Below, one piece after another: positions 9,094 through 15,563 of a DNA stretch of 21,863 nucleotides. Each line of letters starts with the position of its first letter. Position 1 is the first letter of the stretch. The translations under genes were made by a program, and so were the position numbers. This stretch comes from Bacilli bacterium (GTDB lineage Bacteria; Bacillota_I; Bacilli_A; RFN20; CAG-288). The DNA is taken from positions 1 to 21,863 of the forward strand of contig JALFLX010000138.1 in the NCBI GenBank assembly GCA_022774485.1, given 5' to 3'. The notes beneath the pieces were generated by a model, which was not told the DNA's origin, ran no database searches, and was given only the letters and a program-made list of their open reading frames with translations.

Positions 9094-9120
9094 CTTTTCG
9101 CCCTTTTATTATGCGAAAAG
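9094..9120 (+). other. Hairpin at the 5' end of the yebC leader
   Basis: CTTTTCGC (9094-9101) and GCGAAAAG (9113-9120) form an 8-bp perfect stem with an 11-base loop at the predicted 5' end of the mRNA. No U-tract follows, so it is not an intrinsic terminator. It may stabilise the transcript. Confidence 0.5.
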
Positions 9121-9152
9121 ATATTTATTATTAAAGAAAAGAGGTCACTGCT

Positions 9153-9881
9153 ATGGGTAGAGCACATGAAGTTAGAGCGAAGACAATCGCCAAGACCAAC
9201 GCCGCAAAGTCCGCGTTGTACAACAGAGCCAGCAAGGAAATTTATCTCGCTGCGAAGAGCGGTGTCCCTGATCCGAAAGATAACCTCGCGCTCCGTTCTG
9301 CGATTGAAAAGTGGAAAGCACAGCACGTCACTAAAGATGTTATCGACCGTGCAATTGCCAAGGCGAAAGATAAGGATTCTTCTTCCTATGTCGCCGGTAG
9401 ATATGAAGGCTTTGGCCCTGGTGGAGTCGCCATCATGGTCGATACCTTAACTGACAATGAGAAGAGAGCTTTCGCCGCTGTCAGAGCTTGCTTCACACAT
9501 CACGGCGGTAAGGTTGGAAACAGCGGTTCTGCTGCCTTCAACTTCGTCCGCATGGGTCTCATCAGCTTCGATTCTGACAAGACCTTAGATGAGATCGAAG
9601 AAGATCTTATCATGAATGAAGTTGACATCCAGTCTGTCGATCAGGATGAGACCACCTTCTTAGTTCAGGTCAATCCGGCTGATCTTGACCACGCCAGAGA
9701 AGTCATTATGGCTGACTTCGGTGTCGGTGAAGATGACTTCTCCACTTGTGAAGTCACCTATGTCCCGACTGGTGACACTGTCAAAGTCAACGATGAGGAT
9801 AAAGCAAAACTTGAGAAGCTCATCGAGGATATGGATGAAGTCGAGGATGTTCAGGCTGTTTATCATAACGCCGAACTCTAA
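9153..9881 (+). CDS. YebC/PmpR/TACO1 family protein, YeeN-like subtype
   Basis: A complete 242-residue member of the YebC family. It begins MGRAHEVRAKTIAKTNAAKS and contains SKEIYLAAKSGVPDP, ALRSAIEKWKAQHV, YEGFGPGG (about 84-91) and HHGGKVGNSGSAAFNF, all typical of the three-domain fold. The opening and the PDPKDNLAL segment fit the YeeN/YeeI (YebC2) branch better than classical YebC, which starts MAGHSKW. The family was long annotated as transcriptional regulators; more recent work on the human, E. coli and B. subtilis members points to help with translation of proline-rich or stalled nascent chains. ATG 9153 follows a GAGG ribosome site by 8 bases. It is monocistronic: strong promoter upstream, hairpin terminator downstream. 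Confidence 0.93.
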   Translation: MGRAHEVRAKTIAKTNAAKSALYNRASKEIYLAAKSGVPDPKDNLALRSAIEKWKAQHVTKDVIDRAIAKAKDKDSSSYVAGRYEGFGPGGVAIMVDTLTDNEKRAFAAVRACFTHHGGKVGNSGSAAFNFVRMGLISFDSDKTLDEIEEDLIMNEVDIQSVDQDETTFLVQVNPADLDHAREVIMADFGVGEDDFSTCEVTYVPTGDTVKVNDEDKAKLEKLIEDMDEVEDVQAVYHNAEL

Positions 9882-9892
9882 AAAGCAAACAG

Positions 9893-9919
9893 AGGCTAGC
9901 GGATGCTAGCCTTTTCTTT
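9893..9919 (+). terminator. Intrinsic terminator after yebC
   Basis: AGGCTAGC (9893-9900), a four-base loop GGAT, GCTAGCCT (9905-9912), then TTTTCTTT. A compact, perfect stem with a U-rich tail 11 bases after the stop codon. Confidence 0.88.
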
Positions 9920-9936
9920 CGTATTGGTTTTCAGTT

Positions 9937-9945
9937 TGATAAAAT
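9937..9945 (+). promoter_or_regulatory. Extended -10 with the start codon at the expected transcription start
   Basis: TGATAAAAT gives an extended -10 (TGn plus TAAAAT, 9940-9945). The ATG of the next gene begins at 9952, seven bases after the hexamer, which is where transcription should start. There is no room for a Shine-Dalgarno sequence in the mRNA. Confidence 0.5.
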
Positions 9946-9951
9946 AGTTCT

Positions 9952-10305
9952 ATGAAAAACAAAAATTTACCTGCATTTTTAAAAAAGACAAAGAACGAAT
10001 GGTTCTCTGTGATCGGTCTTGGAATCGCTGTATTCTTAGGCTTGTATTTCTCAATCTCATTTTCTGTCGTGATCGCTCAAGGGAAAACCTTGTTTGGTTC
10101 TAGCTCGAATTTAGAAGGAAATGTCGAGCTTAGCACCACCAACACAGACCTTGTTGTCCTATCTCTTTTCTGGATTCTTACCATTCTTCTTCTCGCTTTG
10201 TTCGTTTATGTTTTCTTCTTTAAGAAAAGCGATGAAACCAAACCGGTCCGCAAAGAGATTGTGGATGGAAGAACGGTGGTTGTTAAAGAGAAAGAAGAGA
10301 AGTGA
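9952..10305 (+). CDS. Small two-span membrane protein of unknown function
   Basis: A 117-residue protein with a short basic N-terminus (MKNKNLPAFLKKTKNEW), a membrane helix near 17-42, a Ser/Thr-rich outside loop (about 45-63), a second helix near 64-90 and a charged, cytoplasmic C-terminal tail ending KEKEEK. I recognise no family. The first ATG, 9952, lies too close to the -10 for a ribosome site, so translation would start on a leaderless mRNA. No other in-frame start gives both membrane helices. It is followed 16 bases later by a second small gene and probably shares a transcript with it. Confidence 0.65.
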   Translation: MKNKNLPAFLKKTKNEWFSVIGLGIAVFLGLYFSISFSVVIAQGKTLFGSSSNLEGNVELSTTNTDLVVLSLFWILTILLLALFVYVFFFKKSDETKPVRKEIVDGRTVVVKEKEEK

Positions 10306-10321
10306 TTCTCTTAAGATTCTT

Positions 10322-10756
10322 ATGGATGATACATTAACGATAAAAGAAGGCTCTTTGAATTCTATCGATGAAGTGAAAGAGATGTTTCCTTCTTGCTTAA
10401 AAGAATGCGAGCTTGTCCGTTATGTCCTTTCTGGAGATAACCTGCGCCTTTTTGTTGTCTATGATATCGAAGAAGAACATCATCACGACCATGAAGAAGA
10501 GGAAGAGGATGGATGTTGTGCCAATTTAAACGGGCATCTCTTCTCGGTGCTTTTCCACGGAGTGAAAGATGTTGTCATCAAAGGAGAGGAGTGTGATAAT
10601 TACACCCTGCTCTCTTCTGAAATTGATGAGAATAGAATCTCTTTATCTTACGAAGGAAACAACCTTTATGAAGCGGATTCTTTCCTTTCTCTCTCCTTCT
10701 CTTATCTCTCTTTTGAAGTGGAGGATGAGGGGAAAATCGCATCTCCGGATGTGTGA
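10322..10756 (+). CDS. Hypothetical acidic protein with a His/Glu cluster
   Basis: A 144-residue soluble protein that I cannot assign. It is strongly acidic and carries the cluster EEEHHHDHEEEEEDGCC (about 51-67), which could bind a transition metal; that is inference from composition. No signal peptide or membrane helix is present. ATG 10322 is the only sensible start; the frame stays open further upstream but overlaps the preceding membrane protein gene. The ribosome site is weak and distant (AAGAGAAG about 20 bases away), so translation may depend on coupling to the upstream gene. A large hairpin terminator follows. Confidence 0.6.
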   Translation: MDDTLTIKEGSLNSIDEVKEMFPSCLKECELVRYVLSGDNLRLFVVYDIEEEHHHDHEEEEEDGCCANLNGHLFSVLFHGVKDVVIKGEECDNYTLLSSEIDENRISLSYEGNNLYEADSFLSLSFSYLSFEVEDEGKIASPDV

Positions 10757-10776
10757 TACAAAACTGATATCTCACT

Positions 10777-10856
10777 AAAAAAAGAAGCTCAAGTCGTGAT
10801 ATGTACCTCCCTAGTGTCTAACTAGAGAGGTACATATCAGTCGAGCTTCTCTTTTT
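10777..10856. terminator. Very long bidirectional hairpin terminator between convergent operons
   Basis: The two arms pair over about 38 bases: A-rich start and GAAGCTC (10784-10790) with GAGCTTC (10843-10849), TGATATGTACCTC (10797-10809) with GAGGTACATATCA (10827-10839), and CTAG (10811-10814) with CTAG (10822-10825) around a seven-base loop, with small internal mismatches. It is flanked by AAAAAAA on the left and TTTTT on the right, so it should stop transcription arriving from both sides. It is far longer than the other terminators here. Confidence 0.75.
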
Positions 10857-10871
10857 GGATTACAGGAATCT

Positions 10872-11450
10872 TTAGTCTTCTTGTCCGTCATCCCCATGCT
10901 CGTGATGACGTCTTGTCACACTCTCGCGGATACCGGAAAGAGCTTCGTACACCTCTTCATTGGTGGCATCGGGATGTTTTTGAATATATTCATCAAACTC
11001 GTTGATGATATCACCCATATAGGGCTCTTCATATTCTTCGCTGTATTCATCAACTTCCTCTTCATGCTCGTGATCATGAGCTTCTTCTGCCTTGACCATG
11101 TTCTTGTCGGTCATGTATTCAGGATAAGTCTCATCGATCTGGAGGTATTCGTGTTCGGGCTCAAAGTAGGTGAACAAGATGCGGATGTGAATCGCGTATT
11201 CTTTCATCGCGCTAAAGAGGAAGTCTCTGACTTCTCTTTCTTTGTCTTCATATCCGATCGGAGCTTCGACTTTGATGTTGAGACGGAACGAGGTCTGTTC
11301 AATGCCATCGTGAATCAAGAAAGAATCCGGTGCGAAGAAGATGAGATCTTCATCTTTGATTCTGTAGATGGATAAAAGAGCGTTGTGGAGCTTTGTGGTT
11401 GCCTCGATTGCGAGGTAGTAGTCCATTCCTAAAAGTGAAACTGTGATCAT
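10872..11450 (-). CDS. DUF1904-like (tautomerase-fold) protein with acidic His-containing tail
   Basis: A 192-residue protein. The first about 105 residues (MITVSLLGMDYY to FTYFEPEHEYLQ) follow the order of small MIF/tautomerase-like DUF1904 proteins: a helix, a strand ending in SFLIHDG, a long strand, a helix after YEDKEREV, then IRILFTYFEPE. This resemblance is by eye and moderate. The rest is acidic, with EEAHDHEHEEE and, at the very end, RRHHEHGDDGQED. ATG 11450 is chosen because AAAGGA sits 6 bases before it; an ATG at 11465 in the same frame overlaps the PriA stop and lies within that site. It follows priA by 11 bases in the same operon. Function unknown. Confidence 0.7.
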   Translation of the reverse strand: MITVSLLGMDYYLAIEATTKLHNALLSIYRIKDEDLIFFAPDSFLIHDGIEQTSFRLNIKVEAPIGYEDKEREVRDFLFSAMKEYAIHIRILFTYFEPEHEYLQIDETYPEYMTDKNMVKAEEAHDHEHEEEVDEYSEEYEEPYMGDIINEFDEYIQKHPDATNEEVYEALSGIRESVTRRHHEHGDDGQED

Positions 11451-11461
11451 ATGCTGTCCTT

Positions 11462-13672
11462 TCATGCGTTATCTTGCGGATCGACATCGATGATGACTTC
11501 CGCTTTTTTAATTTCCGGAAGAAGCGACTTCAGCGAGGATAATATCTCATCTGCTTCCTCTTCCGACTTATATTTTAACAAGATTTGACGATAATATCTC
11601 CCATTGATGTGAGAGATATAAGGGGTCATTGGCCCATAGAGGTTAAATCTCTTCCCTTTGATCTTGACCATCAGGTAATTTTTGATGGTTTCAGAGGCGT
11701 TGATGACTTCTTCTAAGTCAACTCCTTTGATCTGAATTCGTGTGAGATGGGTGTATGGCGGATACTGATACTGTTTTCTCTGTTCGATTTCAAACTGATA
11801 GAACGCATCATAATCCTGTCTCGCTGCCATCTGGATGATAGGATTTTCAGGGACATAGGTTTGAAGGATGATTTTTCCTTTCAGTTTTTGTCTTCCTGCT
11901 CTTCCGACAAACTGAGAGATGAGATCGAAAGTTCTCTCATCAGAGAGATAGCTTGGAATTCGTAAGGAGCTATCTGCGTCGAGAATACAGGCTAAAGTGA
12001 CTTTTGGAAAGTCGAGGCCTTTGGCGATAATTTCAGTGCCGATGAGAATATTCGCTTCTCCTCTTGCAAAGGACTCTAAGATTTCTTTTCTAACATGGTT
12101 AGAGGAGACATCAGAGTCAAGTCGTAATACTTTTGCTGAGGGAAAGAACTGTGAGATTTCTTCGTACGCTCTTTCTGTTCCATAGCCGAGCTTAAGGAAT
12201 GTGTGAGATCCACAAGCACAAGTATAGCTGATAGAAGAGGTCTGGTATCCGCAGTGGTGACAGCGGAGGGTATCATCTCTCTTGTGGTAATTTAACGGGA
12301 TGTCGCAGTTTGGACAGAGGGCGACATGCTGGCACTCTCTGCATAAGAAGACTGGGGAGAATCCTCTTCTATTAATGAGAATCATCACCTGCTCTTTTCT
12401 TTGAAGTGTCTCTTCCACTGCTTTGATTAAGGGGAGAGAGAGAAGCGATGATTTTCTCGGATCGAGATTGTTCGAGTCGTTCATGTTGACAAAGCAGATC
12501 TCTTTCTCTTGATTGGGTGAGATTCTCTTGTTCATGAAGAGCTCAGTGTATTTTCCTCTCTGCGCCTGTGCTTTTTCTTGGACACGTGGAGTTGCAGAGC
12601 CTAACAGAAGCTTGCAACCTTCTCTTTTCACACGCATCTCACTGACTCTGATCGCATCGTAGAAAGGCGAGGAATCCTGTTTGTAAGAGGAAGAGTGTTC
12701 CTCATCGATGATGATAAGACTGAGATTATTCACCGGAGCGAAAATCGCACTCCTTGTTCCGAGAACAATCTTTGCTTCTCCGTTTAAAATGCGCTGGTAT
12801 TCTTCGTATTTCTTTCTGTCGGAAAGAGAGGAATGAAGAATGGCGACGGCCTCTTGGAAGTGATTGGTGAATTGGATGGCAATTTGGTCGGAGAGAGCAA
12901 TCTCAGGGACGAGAACAATCACTCCTTTTCCTTGCTTCAGATAGTACTCGGCTAATCTGATGTAGACTTCTGTCTTTCCAGACCCTGTCACACCGGTCAA
13001 GAGGAAGAGTGGACCCTGTTTTTCAATCACAGAATGGTAGACTTGTTCTTGCTCGATCGTAAGATCATAAGGAACCATGGTCTGACAGATGATTTCAGAG
13101 AGTGAACTTGCGCTGACCTCTTCTATTTTCAAAGCGCCTTTATTCAATAGATCAGATAAGGTTTTCTTCTTGGTGATACTGCTTTTTCGAAGACCGTTTT
13201 TTTCTTTTAAGACGTCATCATAAAGCTCTTTTTCTCTTTTTGATAATGGTAGAGAGTATTCTGGATTTGTTTTGACAAAGGAGATTGTCCTTTGTTTTCC
13301 TTTGTGAAGAGAAGAATCTTTCGGCTTTAGTGCTGGTGGAAGCATCGACTGTAAGACTTTGATCAGATTTGCTTTGTAATAGGATGCGATCTCTTTGGCT
13401 AATTCAATCATCGTATCATCTAAAAGTGGTTTCTCGTCTAACACCGCTTTGATAGGAGAGAGCTTGATGTTGGTCTTTTTCTGATAGGATTCTAAATCCT
13501 CTTCGATGCGTTTTGGTGTATCAATCACAAAACCGACCGTCTCTTTTGAGGCGCCGAAGCTGACAAGAACCCTCATTCCTTTTTGGATGGTGGAATCTTC
13601 TGTTCGATAAGAGAAAGATCGGTCAAGCTCATTGACTGCTCTTCCGATCAGGACATTGACAAGGTAAAACAT
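11462..13672 (-). CDS. priA: Primosomal protein N' (replication restart helicase PriA)
   Basis: A 736-residue superfamily 2 DNA helicase that reloads the replisome at stalled forks. Seen: the N-terminal DNA-binding domain (VNVLIGRAVNELDRSFSY), Walker A GVTGSGKTE (227-235), DEEH box (323-326), LGSATP (357-362), the zinc region with Cys444, 447, 453, 456, 471, 474, 485 and 487, IGTEIIAKGLDFP (544-556) and the QFVGRAGR motif (587-594). The last zinc knuckle is C-x-C (485, 487), where PriA proteins usually have C-x2-C. ATG 13672 is only one base after the upstream stop, so translation is probably coupled; the frame stays open upstream but overlaps the neighbour gene. Length is normal. Confidence 0.96.
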   Translation of the reverse strand: MFYLVNVLIGRAVNELDRSFSYRTEDSTIQKGMRVLVSFGASKETVGFVIDTPKRIEEDLESYQKKTNIKLSPIKAVLDEKPLLDDTMIELAKEIASYYKANLIKVLQSMLPPALKPKDSSLHKGKQRTISFVKTNPEYSLPLSKREKELYDDVLKEKNGLRKSSITKKKTLSDLLNKGALKIEEVSASSLSEIICQTMVPYDLTIEQEQVYHSVIEKQGPLFLLTGVTGSGKTEVYIRLAEYYLKQGKGVIVLVPEIALSDQIAIQFTNHFQEAVAILHSSLSDRKKYEEYQRILNGEAKIVLGTRSAIFAPVNNLSLIIIDEEHSSSYKQDSSPFYDAIRVSEMRVKREGCKLLLGSATPRVQEKAQAQRGKYTELFMNKRISPNQEKEICFVNMNDSNNLDPRKSSLLSLPLIKAVEETLQRKEQVMILINRRGFSPVFLCRECQHVALCPNCDIPLNYHKRDDTLRCHHCGYQTSSISYTCACGSHTFLKLGYGTERAYEEISQFFPSAKVLRLDSDVSSNHVRKEILESFARGEANILIGTEIIAKGLDFPKVTLACILDADSSLRIPSYLSDERTFDLISQFVGRAGRQKLKGKIILQTYVPENPIIQMAARQDYDAFYQFEIEQRKQYQYPPYTHLTRIQIKGVDLEEVINASETIKNYLMVKIKGKRFNLYGPMTPYISHINGRYYRQILLKYKSEEEADEILSSLKSLLPEIKKAEVIIDVDPQDNA

Positions 13673-13673
13673 T

Positions 13674-14450
13674 TTAGTTGATATTCTTATGAATCCTCTC
13701 ACATTGATATTGGAGCAGTTCCGTTAGTTTTTCATCTTGAATTGCATTTTTGTTGAGGGTGAGATCAAATCCATTTGTGGAGAGAAAGAGAAAACTTCTT
13801 TTTGTCTCATAGGCGTCTTTGAAATTAGAGAACAGGACTCTTGTCTCCTCCGCTTCTTTTATCAGCACATCATCTTCTGAGAATACATAAAGGATGTTTC
13901 TCTTTTTCTTTTCCGCTTTTTCTTTGAGGGGAAGAATAAAGAGATAGAGTAAGAAGAAGAGGAAAAATATCAGGGAAGCAATGAAGATAGGATAGAAGTA
14001 ATTCATCCTTTTTTCCATTGTCTTTTGAAAATAGAAGATCAAGCTGTATAGAGTAAAGTAGATACTGTGAACTCCGAAGAAGAGCAGATCTCTTTTGTTT
14101 TGAAAGAGAGAACGTAAGAAGTAGCATAAATATTCATCGCTTTCGATGTTAGTAACTTCACATTCGATTTGCTTTAAATTTTCACTCGTTTCCTCTTGGA
14201 CCTCTTTCGGTTTTTTAAAGAGATTGATTATTGCGTAGACTCCCCAGATCAACAATAAGAAGAGAGTGATAAGGCCGAAGATAATATCCGCATTAAGCAA
14301 AGAGCTATGGTAGACAACCTTTCCGTGTTCCTCATTGATCCAGCTTGTTCCATTTGTGATCACAATCAAGAGCAAAAAGATTCCATACGAAATCAAAAGC
14401 GCGGAAAAAAAGATGTTTTGGATTCTCTTTTTCTTGCGAAAATGCTTCAT
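13674..14450 (-). CDS. YcxB-like membrane protein
   Basis: A 258-residue protein with four predicted membrane helices (about 11-32, 54-77, 121-141, 152-175), a cytoplasmic loop between the second and third, and a soluble C-terminal domain (about 182-258). The end, FKDAYETKRSFLFLSTNGFDLTLNKNAI, fits the conserved C-terminal region of YcxB-like proteins, which have no known function. The start is firm: GGAGGAG lies 5 bases before the ATG. It is the first gene of the operon with priA and the DUF1904-like gene. The link to replication restart is only positional. Confidence 0.75.
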   Translation of the reverse strand: MKHFRKKKRIQNIFFSALLISYGIFLLLIVITNGTSWINEEHGKVVYHSSLLNADIIFGLITLFLLLIWGVYAIINLFKKPKEVQEETSENLKQIECEVTNIESDEYLCYFLRSLFQNKRDLLFFGVHSIYFTLYSLIFYFQKTMEKRMNYFYPIFIASLIFFLFFLLYLFILPLKEKAEKKKRNILYVFSEDDVLIKEAEETRVLFSNFKDAYETKRSFLFLSTNGFDLTLNKNAIQDEKLTELLQYQCERIHKNIN

Positions 14451-14473
14451 TTTCTCCTCCGTTTCATCTTTTT

Positions 14474-14482
14474 ATTTTAACA
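14474..14482 (-). promoter_or_regulatory. Extended -10 promoter for the YcxB-like/priA operon
   Basis: On the minus strand this reads TGTTAAAAT, an extended -10 (TGn plus TAAAAT), 23 bases before the ATG at 14450. No -35 is recognisable. The predicted leader is short and carries GGAGGAG. Confidence 0.5.
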
Positions 14483-14610
14483 TAATAAGGAATAGATTTC
14501 TTCTGGTTTCTCCGCAGAGAAGATTGAAAATGCCTTCGAATAAAGCGACAAAATAATATTACAAATGTATCTTTTCTATAGTCTTTGTATCATTCAGTGT
14601 TTAACATTCG

Positions 14611-14619
14611 TGGTAAAAT
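14611..14619 (+). promoter_or_regulatory. Extended -10 promoter of the DUF308-like gene
   Basis: TGGTAAAAT, an extended -10, lies 22 bases before the ATG at 14642. Transcription should begin near 14626, just before AAAGGA (14628-14633), the ribosome site. Confidence 0.5.
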
Positions 14620-14641
14620 ATACATGAAAGGACCTATTCGT

Positions 14642-15181
14642 ATGAAAGTTGCAAAATTGATTAAGCCGATTATCTACTTAGTGATCGGTGTCTTGTTGTG
14701 CTGTTCTGTCATCAACCCTGACTCCTTGTTGAACTGGTTCATCGCCTTAGCCCTCTTAGCGGGTGGCTTAGGAATGATTATCCTCTCCTTCATGGGTGCC
14801 AATGCCTTCTTGACTGATTCTGGACTCAGCGGAGCGATGCTTGTCGGACTTGGCGTTTGCTTTATCCCTGCTCTTCCTGGCGGAGTCACAATCTCTTGGA
14901 TGTCTGTTATCGCTATCCTCATGATGTGCGCTGGTATCCTCTTCCTCCTCGATAGTATTCTGGGCTTTGTAAATAAGAGTGCTGTCTCTAGAAATGTCAC
15001 CATCCTGGTGATCGGCGCCATCGCCTTCGCAGTCGGCATCTGTCTCTGGCTTATTCCCGGATTCCAGAGATTCGCAGGATTGATCTTAGGTATCTTCTTA
15101 ATTGTCTACGGCGTTCTTCTTCTCGTCTCTGAAGTGACACACAAGAACATTATCATCATCGACGTTTCCAAGAAAAAATAA
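14642..15181 (+). CDS. Six-span DUF308/HdeD-like membrane protein
   Basis: A 179-residue, very hydrophobic protein with about six membrane helices in what looks like two sets of three, joined by short loops, and a Lys-rich C-terminus (DVSKKK). Length, pattern and Gly-rich helices (VGLGVCFIP, VIGAIAFAVGICLWLIPG) fit the DUF308/HdeD-like group, whose biochemical role is unknown; HdeD itself is linked to acid stress in E. coli. ATG 14642 is preferred because AAAGGA lies upstream; ATG 14624 would fall at the transcription start. It is monocistronic with its own promoter and terminator. Confidence 0.7.
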   Translation: MKVAKLIKPIIYLVIGVLLCCSVINPDSLLNWFIALALLAGGLGMIILSFMGANAFLTDSGLSGAMLVGLGVCFIPALPGGVTISWMSVIAILMMCAGILFLLDSILGFVNKSAVSRNVTILVIGAIAFAVGICLWLIPGFQRFAGLILGIFLIVYGVLLLVSEVTHKNIIIIDVSKKK

Positions 15182-15194
15182 TTCGTGAAAAACC

Positions 15195-15226
15195 GGCGCT
15201 TCTCACATGAGAGGCGCCAATTTTCA
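15195..15226 (+). terminator. Intrinsic terminator after the DUF308-like gene
   Basis: GGCGCTTCTC (15195-15204), loop ACAT, GAGAGGCGCC (15209-15218) with one G-T pair, then AATTTTCATT. A stable GC-rich stem with a moderate U-tract 13 bases after the stop. Confidence 0.75.
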
Positions 15227-15255
15227 TTGATTATTTCATTCTAATTTGATATTAT
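15227..15255 (+). promoter_or_regulatory. Promoter of the tRNA-Ala gene
   Basis: TTGATT (15227-15232), a 17-base spacer and TATTAT (15250-15255). Transcription should begin about 15262, just before the mature tRNA 5' end at 15266. Confidence 0.7.
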
Positions 15256-15265
15256 CTAGTGCGCT

Positions 15266-15341
15266 GGGGCTGTAGCTCAATTGGGAGAGCGTCTCGTTCG
15301 CAACGAGGAGGTCGCGAGTTCGATCCTCGTCAGCTCCACCA
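15266..15341 (+). tRNA. tRNA-Ala, anticodon CGC
   Basis: A complete 76-base cloverleaf. Acceptor GGGGCTG pairs with CAGCTCC and contains G3-U70, the alanine identity pair. The D arm is GCTC-AATTGGGA-GAGC; the anticodon arm is TCTCG-TTCGCAA-CGAGG, giving anticodon CGC that reads GCG; the T arm is GCGAG-TTCGATC-CTCGT. The CCA end is encoded. Confidence 0.96.
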
Positions 15342-15445
15342 AACTGAATGGTGGTCGAGCAGCTGTTCTTCAGATATATCTGATTAATGGATGCTTCGGC
15401 TTACGGTTAGACGCAAGAGATATTCTCAAGCAACAACCAATATAG
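15342..15445 (+). other. Transcribed trailer between tRNA-Ala and its terminator; possible small RNA
   Basis: About 100 bases with no coding potential, co-transcribed with the tRNA because no terminator lies between them. It holds TGGTGG (15349-15354), which can pair with the tRNA 3' end CCACCA; a 12-bp palindrome CAGATATATCTG (15371-15382); a GCTTCGGC mini-hairpin; and a GAGATATTCTC hairpin. It could be plain trailer removed by RNase, or a processed small RNA. I recognise no RNA family. Confidence 0.35.
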
Positions 15446-15472
15446 GGTGAGCAATTAACGCTCACCTTTTTT
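15446..15472 (+). terminator. Intrinsic terminator of the tRNA-Ala transcript
   Basis: GGTGAGC (15446-15452), loop AATTAAC, GCTCACC (15460-15466), then six T. A perfect 7-bp stem. Confidence 0.88.
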
Positions 15473-15555
15473 GCTGGAAAAATGCAATTTTAGTAGGATT
15501 TTAAGTTGGAAAATTGCAATTTTATTAGGAATTTAAGTTGGAAAATTGCAAGTAT
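15473..15555. repeat. 32-bp direct repeats, about 2.5 copies, each centred on a palindrome
   Basis: Units begin at 15473, 15505 and 15537, exactly 32 bp apart. The unit reads G(C/T)TGGAAAA, (A/T)TGCAATTTTA, then (G/T)TAGGA(T/A)TTTAA. The third copy is cut after TTGCAA. Each copy holds AAAATTGCAATTTT, a perfect 14-bp palindrome in copy 2 (15510-15523) and one base off in copy 1 (15478-15491). The region is AT-rich and lies directly after the tRNA terminator, before a broken reading frame. It could be an array of operator sites or the end of a mobile element. Confidence 0.75.
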
Positions 15556-15563
15556 CATGGTAT

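Noticed and set aside
10121..10321. Longer form of the 10322 gene starting inside the preceding membrane protein gene
   Set aside because: It would overlap a real gene by about 185 bases; the extra part is a shifted reading of its membrane helices and tail.
10881..11375. 164-codon plus-strand frame opposite the DUF1904-like gene
   Set aside because: It is the antisense shadow of an acidic protein: Glu/Asp codons read in reverse give Phe/Leu/Ile. It has no ribosome site, and the minus gene has clear context with priA.
14597..14609. A 13-base string GTGTTTAACATTC shared with 19739-19751, both upstream of TAAAAT
   Set aside because: A few identical 13-mers are expected by chance in 22 kb of AT-rich DNA, and the distance to the hexamer differs (4 and 7 bases).
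15473..15555. Possible CRISPR array
   Set aside because: The 32-bp units are directly adjacent with no unique spacers, and no cas genes are nearby.
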